A stretch of 6,639 nt of DNA, from the NCBI GenBank assembly GCA_003487955.1, contig DNNJ01000295.1, positions 1 through 6,639 of the forward strand. Reading direction: 5' to 3'. This DNA is from Clostridiales bacterium. Its GTDB lineage: Bacteria > Bacillota > Clostridia > Tissierellales > Sedimentibacteraceae. The notes under the pieces are model-generated. The model saw only the letters and a program-made list of their open reading frames with translations, had not been told where the DNA came from and ran no database searches. A program made the position numbers and the translations under genes. Below, in pieces: positions 1 to 5,404 of this stretch; within the stretch, counting starts at the first letter, position 1, and every line of letters starts with the position of its first letter.

Positions 1-1
1 A

Positions 2-181
2 TTCTCGAATGTGATCTTTAAACTGGGAGGGTATAGAAATGTAAAGGTTGTTTTTGCCGGGGGGAGGGCAGAGCTCAAATATAATCTATTGACTCATCAC
101 AAACATTCATACCTTATAGTAATCAGAGTCATACAATCTATTTTGTTTCCCATAATTGACTGCCAGTTAAATAATTCTTAG
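2..181 (+). CDS. possible C-terminal tail of an unrecognised gene cut by the window start
   Basis: The frame starting at base 2 stays open for 59 codons and ends in TAG at 179-181. It contains no ATG, so it could only be the end of a gene that begins before the window. The peptide has a glycine- and valine-containing stretch (VKVVFAGGRAELKY) and a hydrophobic end (YLIVIRVIQSILFP), and I do not recognise it. An open frame of this length can occur by chance. In its favour, a clean promoter begins seven bases after the stop, which is where a new transcription unit would start. It may be nothing. Confidence 0.15.
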   Translation, partial: FSNVIFKLGGYRNVKVVFAGGRAELKYNLLTHHKHSYLIVIRVIQSILFPIIDCQLNNS

Positions 182-187
182 AGAAAA

Positions 188-218
188 TTTGAGACTCAAC
201 TTCTTTTCAATAACTTTG
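188..218 (+). promoter_or_regulatory. predicted Bacteroidota-type promoter for the nuclease gene
   Basis: The bases TTTG at 188-191 and TAACTTTG at 211-218 match the Bacteroidota primary sigma-factor pattern exactly (-33 TTTG, -7 TAnnTTTG). The spacer is 19 bases, within the usual 19-21. Transcription would start at about 223-226, giving a long leader before the ATG at 412. The match is seen directly; promoter activity is inferred. Confidence 0.5.
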
Positions 219-361
219 ATCGTATTTCGGATGATTGGAATTTGGTGTAATTACAAATATAGTTTATGAGTTAGGATGCCCTAAGGAGAAAACGAAAGAG
301 AAGCCATCTTTGCAAAACTGTTTACCATTGATCTGGAAACTGAAAATAAGTAAAAAGAGCC

Positions 362-395
362 TGTGGGATGAATAAGTGTATTGTGGAATGAATTA
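362..395 (+). repeat. pair of near-identical 14-base direct repeats upstream of the nuclease start
   Basis: The copies at 362-375 and 382-395 differ at two positions and start 20 bases apart, about two helical turns. A shorter third copy of the core GGGATGAA lies across the start codon at 409-416. This spacing could suit a dimeric DNA-binding protein or a site on the leader RNA, but the copies are short and chance is a real alternative. Confidence 0.3.
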
Positions 396-411
396 ATAAA
401 AAAAATACGGG

Positions 412-1461
412 ATGAAAACATCAGAAGAAAACATAATCAATTCAGACATAGGGGAGTTGTATAACTCAGTTTTTCAACTTATTTCAGAGACAAGAAAACG
501 AGTCGCCGCATTTGTAAATGCCGAAGCCACGTTGTTGAATTTCAAAGTTGGTAAGCACATACAAACTTTCATCCTCCAGGGAAATAGGGCCACATATGGC
601 CAACAAATCATTATCAGGCTATCTGAAAACCTTACCCAAGCCATTGGCTCCGGATGGTCTGACAAGCATCTTCGGCATTGTCTCCGCGTTGCAGAGAATT
701 TTACAGAGGAGCAGATTGTCTCCGCAGCGCAGAGACAATTAAGTTGGACACACCTCAAAACATTAGCTTATGAGAAAGATCCGCTTAAACGGAATTTTTA
801 TCTTGAAATGGCCATCTTAGAAAACTGGAACACCAGAGCACTGGCAGATCAAATGGATAAGATGCTATACGAACGTACTGCCATTTCAACAAAGCCTGAA
901 ACACAAATAGCAAAGGTGCTAAACGATTTGAAAGAAGATCACACCTTAAACCCCGAACTGGTATTTAAAAGCAGCTATATACTTGATTTTCTGGGTTTGC
1001 AAGGAATGTATTCAGAGAAAGACGTGGAAAACGCCTTGATTGCGAACCTACAACAATTCATTATGGAACTGGGGAGCGGTTTTGCATTCTTGGAACGACA
1101 AAAACGGATATCGGTTGATGCTATTGATTACCATTTGGACTTGCTTTTTTACCATCGCAAGCTAAAAAGACTGGTGGCAATTGATCTTAAACTAGGAAAG
1201 TTTAAACCCGAACACAAAGCCCAAATGGAGTTATACTTGCGCTGGCTGCAAAAAAACGAAATGTTACGGGGTGAGGAAACACCTATCGGGCTCTTGCTAT
1301 GCAGCGAAGGCAATACCGAACATATTGAACTATTGATGCTCGATAATAACCAGATAAAAGTAGCTCAATACCTTACTGAGCTACCTGATAAACAATGGTT
1401 TGCCGACAAACTACATAAGGCACTGGAAATTGCTAAAATGAACCAAATTGAGGAAAAATGA
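412..1461 (+). CDS. DUF1016/YhcG-family PD-(D/E)XK nuclease domain protein
   Basis: This 349-residue protein has the two-part layout of the DUF1016 (YhcG) family and its usual length. The N-terminal domain (about residues 14-160) shows the family pattern FKVGKHI, RATYGQQIIIRLSENL, GSGWSDKHLRHCLRVAENF, QLSWTHLKTLA and MLYERTAIS. The C-terminal domain (about 175-340) is a PD-(D/E)XK nuclease fold. Its likely catalytic residues are E207 in the first helix, D243 in DYHLDLLFYH, and D258 and K260 in AIDLKLG; Q271 and E273 lie in the following helix (AQMELYLRWL). All these positions are intact, so a metal-dependent DNA cleavage activity is plausible, though the role of the family is not settled. Relatives are common beside type I restriction-modification genes, as here. 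An in-frame stop at 397-399 makes the ATG at 412 the first possible ATG start, and the N-terminal domain is complete from it. There is no Shine-Dalgarno sequence, as is common in Bacteroidota. The family assignment is firm; the function is inferred. Confidence 0.93.
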   Translation: MKTSEENIINSDIGELYNSVFQLISETRKRVAAFVNAEATLLNFKVGKHIQTFILQGNRATYGQQIIIRLSENLTQAIGSGWSDKHLRHCLRVAENFTEEQIVSAAQRQLSWTHLKTLAYEKDPLKRNFYLEMAILENWNTRALADQMDKMLYERTAISTKPETQIAKVLNDLKEDHTLNPELVFKSSYILDFLGLQGMYSEKDVENALIANLQQFIMELGSGFAFLERQKRISVDAIDYHLDLLFYHRKLKRLVAIDLKLGKFKPEHKAQMELYLRWLQKNEMLRGEETPIGLLLCSEGNTEHIELLMLDNNQIKVAQYLTELPDKQWFADKLHKALEIAKMNQIEEK

Positions 1462-1463
1462 TG

Positions 1464-1477
1464 CCGGCAACAGCCGG
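1464..1477 (+). terminator. small GC-rich hairpin after the nuclease gene, possible weak terminator
   Basis: CCGGC (1464-1468), loop AACA, GCCGG (1473-1477) form a perfect 5-base-pair stem two bases after the stop codon. It stands out as GC-rich in an AT-rich setting. No run of T follows, so it is not a standard intrinsic terminator. It may instead protect the 3' end of the message or pause polymerase. Confidence 0.25.
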
Positions 1478-1535
1478 AGACAGGTCTTCAAAATTGACTA
1501 GAAAGATTGGTTATGGTATTTAAAAATTTCAATCC

Positions 1536-1572
1536 AGCACTTTGCATTTTCAATGCAAAATGGATAAGTGCT
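1536..1572. repeat. bulged inverted repeat (hairpin)
   Basis: AGCACTT (1536-1542) pairs with AAGTGCT (1566-1572). Inside it, TGCATT (1543-1548) pairs with AATGCA (1552-1557) around a TTC loop. The result is a 13-pair stem with an eight-base bulge on the right side (1558-1565). Alternatively the inner arm can extend to a perfect 8-pair stem, TTTGCATT with AATGCAAA. No T-run follows. The pairing is certain from the sequence; a role as terminator, RNA structure or protein site is not established. Confidence 0.35.
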
Positions 1573-1701
1573 TAAATGTCTGCATTTTCTTGATTCACAT
1601 AAAAAATGAAATAGGTCAAGACATGGATTTTAAGTTGCTTTCTAACTACAAATGTTATATATTCAGCTGGTTACACTGAAATGTTTTCGTTAAATTCGTT
1701 G

Positions 1702-1734
1702 CTTGGTTTCGTTGCCAAGATATGGGTATATCTT
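1702..1734. promoter_or_regulatory. two overlapping inverted repeats upstream of the HEPN gene, possible operator or RNA switch
   Basis: CTTGG (1702-1706) is complementary to CCAAG (1715-1719) across an 8-base loop. AAGATAT (1717-1723) is complementary to ATATCTT (1728-1734) across the loop GGGT. The two structures share 1717-1719, so as RNA stems they would compete for those bases. They end 34 bases before the chosen start codon at 1769. The hexamer TTCGTT also occurs three times nearby (1686, 1695, 1708). Function is inferred from position only. Confidence 0.3.
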
Positions 1735-1768
1735 AACTTCATTCGATTACATAAAAACAATATGCGTT

Positions 1769-2596
1769 ATGTTTGAAATCAGGGATTTTCACAAGGATGT
1801 TTTTGTAGATGGGCATATCATCTTTGATACTGACAAAGAAGTATCCTACCTAGATTTAGTAGCTTATTCAAATCTAAATAAAGATCAATTTACAGAGGTA
1901 ATATTTGCTGATAAATCATTAAATGAAAACGGTAAGATAGTTAAGTACGTTAATAACGACCAAATTTGCCGAGACGACATCATATATCACACAGCAGGGG
2001 AAATTTCCAGTTATGGGAATGAAATTGTTTTAGAAAATCCATACCGCTGCATCTACTCATACAACTACAACATATACGGTATGTGGGAAGTTTTAAACAG
2101 GAACAAGCGTATAGATGATCTATCAACAGAAGAGACTACAGAATTTAATTCATACAGAAACTACAGCCTGTCAAGAAATATTCACCGTATGATTTATCTC
2201 TCTGTCTTTTCAAATTATGAACTCTTCATGATGGAGATATTAATAGCATGTTATTCAAGATTTCCTGAAATAAAAGAAATGTACAACATAAGTAAAAAAT
2301 TTCACGGACTGACAGAAGAAAAAGTAATTGAGAAATTGAGGAGATCCCATTACAATAATTTTGAAGTGGTTGATTCCCTTTTTTCAACTTTACTCGGAAT
2401 TAAAATACCTGATTACACATATTTAAAAACTGCATATGACACGAGAAATGATATTGCACACAGATATCATTTCTCCATTGATGGAGGAATAGTTGAAATC
2501 TCAACGGAAGAACTTGAGGATCATGTGAATAATACAAATAATTTCGTTTATGAACTATTTGAGAAAGTGATTGATGTGGTATATCAATCGCAATAA
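1769..2596 (+). CDS. unrecognised protein with a C-terminal HEPN-like domain
   Basis: I do not recognise a named family for this 275-residue protein. Its C-terminal half (about residues 135-272) is predicted to be helical. It contains TRNDIAHRY, in which R226, N227, D228 and H231 make the Rx4H motif of HEPN domains, with N as the usual polar residue after R. Many HEPN proteins with this motif are ribonucleases in toxin or antiviral systems, while others have no nuclease activity. The segment YLSVFSNYELFMMEILIACY (143-162) fits the early HEPN helix that packs against the motif. The first 110 or so residues look mixed alpha/beta and carry no motif I know. No signal peptide or membrane segment is evident. 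The frame can be opened upstream from a TTG at 1703, but the ATG at 1769 gives a more natural start (MFEIRDFHKD) and leaves the inverted repeats at 1702-1734 non-coding. The gene is AT-rich: 16 of 60 bases are G or C at 2221-2280, against 29 of 60 at 661-720 in the nuclease gene. It lies between the nuclease and hsdM, so a defence role is likely but unproven. Confidence 0.8.
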   Translation: MFEIRDFHKDVFVDGHIIFDTDKEVSYLDLVAYSNLNKDQFTEVIFADKSLNENGKIVKYVNNDQICRDDIIYHTAGEISSYGNEIVLENPYRCIYSYNYNIYGMWEVLNRNKRIDDLSTEETTEFNSYRNYSLSRNIHRMIYLSVFSNYELFMMEILIACYSRFPEIKEMYNISKKFHGLTEEKVIEKLRRSHYNNFEVVDSLFSTLLGIKIPDYTYLKTAYDTRNDIAHRYHFSIDGGIVEISTEELEDHVNNTNNFVYELFEKVIDVVYQSQ

Positions 2597-2724
2597 AAAC
2601 GCCATCCTAATATAACTCATATTTAGCATAAATAACACGATAAACCATTGAATTTTTGATGAAATCAATAATAAGGTAATAAGACTGTAAAATCCAGGTG
2701 AAGCAGAATGTTTTATTTTGTAAA

Positions 2725-2756
2725 TTTGTACTTTAATCACTTTAAAGTTATATTTT
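2725..2756 (+). promoter_or_regulatory. predicted Bacteroidota-type promoter for hsdMS
   Basis: TTTG at 2725-2728 and TATATTTT at 2749-2756 are separated by 20 bases. They match the -33 TTTG and -7 TAnnTTTG elements with one mismatch, the final G. Transcription would start near 2762, leaving a leader of roughly 60 bases before the hsdM ATG. This suggests hsdM and hsdS can be expressed separately from the two upstream genes. The region is AT-rich, so a chance match is possible. Confidence 0.4.
2730..2748. promoter_or_regulatory. inverted repeat in the hsdM promoter spacer, possible operator
   Basis: ACTTTAA (2730-2736) and TTAAAGT (2742-2748) form a perfect 7-base inverted repeat around TCACT. 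It fills the spacer of the predicted promoter almost exactly, ending one base before the -7 element. A dimeric repressor bound here would block polymerase. No regulator gene was found in the window. Confidence 0.35.
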
Positions 2757-2820
2757 ACTGTCTGATATGATATGAACATACTGGTTACTAACGACTAAGA
2801 CAATTGCATACAAGTATAAT

Positions 2821-5403
2821 ATGAATAAACAACAATTGGCAGCCAAGATATGGCAGTCTGCTAATCAAATGCGTTCTAAGATTGACGCCAATGAATACAA
2901 AGACTATATCTTAGGGTTCATTTTTTATAAATACCTCTCCGACAGGGAAATTAGTTTCGCGAAAAAAATAGATTATTCTGATGAGGATATCAAGTCACTT
3001 TCGGAGGAGGATACCGAAGCAGTAGAGCACTTCAAAAAAAATATTGGCTATTTCATCTCTTATAATGATCTCTTTTCCACCTGGGTTAAAATGGGGAAAG
3101 ACTTCGATGTGTCGAATGTAAGGGATGCATTGTCTGCCTTTAGTCGTTTAATAAGTCCTGCACACAAGAAACTATTTGATGGCGTATTCGACACGTTGCA
3201 AACCGGACTAAGCAAACTGGGAGAAAGCGCTGCCTCTCAGACAAAAGCGATCAGTGATCTCATTCATCTGATCAAAGGCATACCCATGGATGTCAAGCAG
3301 GATTATGATATGCTTGGATTCATTTATGAGTACCTCATTGGTATGTTTGCAGCAAATGCAGGGAAGAAAGCCGGTGAGTTTTATACTCCTCACGAGGTTT
3401 CCCTGTTGATGTCAGAGATTATCGCTGATCATCTGAAAGACACAAAGGAAATTCAGATATACGATCCAACAAGTGGTTCCGGCTCACTGCTTATTAATAT
3501 TGGTAAGAGTGTTGCCAAACATATTGACGATGAAAACAACATCAAATATTATGCACAGGAGCTAAAGCAGAATACCTATAATCTCACTCGTATGAATCTG
3601 GTTATGCGTGGCCTTTTACCGCACAATATCGTTACGCGCAATGGTGATACGTTGGAAGATGATTGGCCCTATTTCGAAGAGAGTGATCCTATCGGTTCTT
3701 ACAATCCCCTCTATGTGGATGCAGTGGTATCCAACCCGCCCTATTCGCAAAAATGGGATTCAGATAATAAAGATGCGGATCCGCGTTATGCGAGTTATGG
3801 ACTTGCTCCAAAAGGAAAAGCCGACTATGCATTTCTCCTACACGATCTGTATCACGTGAAGCCTGAAGGAATAATGACAATTGTTCTTCCTCATGGTGTA
3901 CTGTTCCGTGGTGGTGAAGAGGGAGTCATTCGGAAAAATCTGATCGAGCGAAACAATATTGATGCGATTATTGGACTTCCGTCAAATATCTTTTTTGGCA
4001 CGGGCATTCCAACCATCATAATGGTTTTAAGACAGAAAAGAGAGAGAACGGATGTTTTAATAGTTGATGCTTCAAAAGGTTTCATCAAGGAAGGTAAAAA
4101 CAATAAGCTTCGTGCATGCGATATCAGGAAAATAGCAGATACCGTGATCAAAAGAAAGCCTCAACCTAAATTTGCAAGATTAGTTACTCGGGATGAGATA
4201 CGGGAAAATGATTATAATCTGAATATACCACGATATGTCGATTCCTCAGAAACGACAGAAAGCTGGGATATTTATGCAACCATGTTTGGTGGTATCCCGG
4301 TAAAAGAGATTGATGAGCTCAACAAATATTGGGATGCTCTGCCCGGTTTAAAAGAAACAATATTCTCGAATATTTCTACCGATTATGCAGAACTTAAAGC
4401 CGATGAATTGAAACATACAATCACAAACCATCTATCAGTTAAAACGTTTGTGGATAGTTATAATCAATCATTTGCCGGTTTTGATGATTTCTTAAAAAAT
4501 GAACTGTTGACCAATACTGAATCCGTTAAGGTTAACAGTGAAGAGCCTATATTGAGTGAAGCAATATTCAGTCGTATAGAATCTATTCCGCTTATAGATA
4601 AATATGATGCTTATCAGATTCTCGATGACCGATGGAATGTAATTTCAGTGGATCTGGAGATTATCCAAACCGAAGGTTTTTCGGCTAATAAGGCAGTCGA
4701 TCCCAATATGGTCATTAAGAAGGTAAAAGGTAAAGACCAGGAAGTCCAGGAAGGTTGGGTTGGCCGGATTATGCCCTTTGAACTGGTACAGGAAACATAT
4801 CTGAAAAATGAACTAAAGCAGATAAAAGAGAAAGAGCAACGACTCCTTGAAATAACTTCCGGTATAGAGGAACTGTTTGACTCACTTTCCGAAGAGGAAA
4901 AAGAAGAAGATACTGTGAATGAGGCAAAAGATAGTTTTGTCAATGCAGCTGTTGTAAAAGAAGCTAAACTGCTAAAAGTTGAAGAGAAGAAAAATGGAGT
5001 TTTCGAAGAGGATACATACGAGGCTAAAATACTGAAAGTTGACAAGCTGATCGATGAACAAAAAAAACTCAACAGTCAGGTGAAAGCCGAAACTGCAAAG
5101 CTTCATGCAAAGACAAAAGAAACTATTGAAGAGCTGACTGATGAACAGGTTTATGAACTACTCGAATTAAAATGGATCACTCCTTTGATCAACTCGCTGA
5201 ATAATTTACCTGGTGGAGTTCTGCAGCAGTTAGTGGACAAGGTAGAAGCATTAGCCGAAAAATACGCTACTACTTTTGCTGATGTCATGAATGAGATCGA
5301 TAAAACTAAGAGCTCTTTAGCTTTACAGATTGACGAACTTACCGGGAATGAGTTTGATATGAAAGGATTGAATGAGTTTAAGGTTTTATTAAATGCAGAG
5401 TAA
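2821..5403 (+). CDS. hsdM: type I restriction-modification system methyltransferase subunit HsdM (long form)
   Basis: HsdM transfers a methyl group from S-adenosylmethionine to the N6 of adenine at the site chosen by HsdS. It works in the M2S1 methyltransferase and in the R2M2S1 restriction complex. Residues about 3-150 form the helical HsdM N-terminal domain, opening with LAAKIWQSANQMRSKIDANEYKDYI split at the usual family positions. Residues 160-475 are the N6-adenine methyltransferase domain. AGKKAGEFYTP (180-190) and the cofactor-binding DPTSGSGSLL (215-224, motif I) lead to the catalytic NPPY (305-308, motif IV). LPHGVLFRGG (356-365) and GLPSNIFFGTGIPT (385-398) are also typical. All catalytic positions are intact. 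At 860 residues it is much longer than the roughly 500 of classical HsdM. The extra 380 residues include a strongly charged Glu/Lys-rich, probably coiled-coil stretch (about 655-770). Long forms of this kind are known in other bacteria. The ATG at 2821 is set by the conserved N-terminus and lacks a Shine-Dalgarno sequence. hsdS follows directly and is probably co-transcribed. Confidence 0.97.
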   Translation: MNKQQLAAKIWQSANQMRSKIDANEYKDYILGFIFYKYLSDREISFAKKIDYSDEDIKSLSEEDTEAVEHFKKNIGYFISYNDLFSTWVKMGKDFDVSNVRDALSAFSRLISPAHKKLFDGVFDTLQTGLSKLGESAASQTKAISDLIHLIKGIPMDVKQDYDMLGFIYEYLIGMFAANAGKKAGEFYTPHEVSLLMSEIIADHLKDTKEIQIYDPTSGSGSLLINIGKSVAKHIDDENNIKYYAQELKQNTYNLTRMNLVMRGLLPHNIVTRNGDTLEDDWPYFEESDPIGSYNPLYVDAVVSNPPYSQKWDSDNKDADPRYASYGLAPKGKADYAFLLHDLYHVKPEGIMTIVLPHGVLFRGGEEGVIRKNLIERNNIDAIIGLPSNIFFGTGIPTIIMVLRQKRERTDVLIVDASKGFIKEGKNNKLRACDIRKIADTVIKRKPQPKFARLVTRDEIRENDYNLNIPRYVDSSETTESWDIYATMFGGIPVKEIDELNKYWDALPGLKETIFSNISTDYAELKADELKHTITNHLSVKTFVDSYNQSFAGFDDFLKNELLTNTESVKVNSEEPILSEAIFSRIESIPLIDKYDAYQILDDRWNVISVDLEIIQTEGFSANKAVDPNMVIKKVKGKDQEVQEGWVGRIMPFELVQETYLKNELKQIKEKEQRLLEITSGIEELFDSLSEEEKEEDTVNEAKDSFVNAAVVKEAKLLKVEEKKNGVFEEDTYEAKILKVDKLIDEQKKLNSQVKAETAKLHAKTKETIEELTDEQVYELLELKWITPLINSLNNLPGGVLQQLVDKVEALAEKYATTFADVMNEIDKTKSSLALQIDELTGNEFDMKGLNEFKVLLNAE
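4960..5040 (+). repeat. short internal repeat in the HsdM coiled-coil extension
   Basis: EAKLLKV (residues 714-720, bases 4960-4980) recurs as EAKILKV (residues 734-740, bases 5020-5040), exactly 60 bases later. It sits inside the charged helical extension and probably reflects a repeated helical surface or a small past duplication. Confidence 0.4.
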
Positions 5404-5404
5404 G

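Larger units (their letters stand above)
182..411 (+). other. promoter and long leader region before the YhcG-like nuclease gene
   Basis: I see no gene here. The stretch holds the predicted promoter at 188-218 and, if that promoter is used, an untranslated leader of about 185 bases. Near its end are two similar 14-base copies, TGTGGGATGAATAA (362-375) and TGTGGAATGAATTA (382-395), set 20 bases apart. A third, shorter match, GGGATGAA, spans the start codon of the nuclease gene (409-416). No terminator-like hairpin or riboswitch was recognised. Confidence 0.5.
1462..1768. other. intergenic region rich in inverted repeats
   Basis: There is no supportable gene in these 307 bases. They contain a short GC-rich hairpin just after the nuclease stop (1464-1477), a larger bulged hairpin (1536-1572) and two inverted repeats that share three bases (1702-1734). 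A weak promoter-like pair, TTGCTT (1635-1640) and TATATT (1658-1663) with a 17-base spacer, resembles the general sigma-70 pattern. It is not the Bacteroidota one, so I give it little weight. No matching Bacteroidota promoter was found, so the next gene may be read through from upstream. Confidence 0.5.
2597..2820 (+). other. hsdM upstream region
   Basis: There is no supportable gene in these 224 bases. No strong terminator follows the HEPN gene; only a weak AT-rich stem (TTGAT at 2656-2660, ATCAA at 2664-2668) is present. The later part carries the likely hsdM promoter (2725-2756) with an inverted repeat in its spacer. The last 60 or so bases would be the hsdM leader and have no Shine-Dalgarno sequence. 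Confidence 0.5.

Noticed and set aside
25..68. G-runs (25-27, 29-31, 59-64, 66-68) as a possible G-quadruplex
   Set aside because: The middle loop would be 27 bases, too long for a convincing stable quadruplex, and the runs are not near any clear start site.
88..119. TTGACT followed by TATAGT as a sigma-70 promoter
   Set aside because: The spacer is about 20 bases instead of 17, and the Bacteroidota-type promoter at 188-218 is far better matched.
474..758. A 94-codon open frame on the minus strand, and a 64-codon one at 548-742 on the plus strand
   Set aside because: Both are embedded in the well-conserved N-terminal domain of the YhcG-like gene and show no recognisable protein features.
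1703..1768. A 22-residue upstream extension of the HEPN protein from a TTG codon
   Set aside because: The extension needs a rare start codon, overlaps the inverted repeats and adds sequence without the look of the protein. The ATG at 1769 is simpler.
1768..1775. TATGTTTG, a perfect TAnnTTTG promoter -7 box
   Set aside because: It overlaps the HEPN start codon and has no TTTG at the right distance upstream. Used as a promoter, it would give a transcript lacking the start.
2721..2728. TAAATTTG as the hsdM -7 box
   Set aside because: It fits the consensus but no TTTG lies 19-21 bases before it. The TTTG inside it serves better as the -33 box of the promoter at 2725-2756.
4614..5072. A 152-codon open frame on the minus strand, serine- and phenylalanine-rich
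   Set aside because: It lies wholly inside hsdM, opposite the Glu/Lys-rich region. GAA, GAG and AAA codons read backwards give Ser, Phe and Leu codons and few stops, which explains it. No independent start signal or family match.
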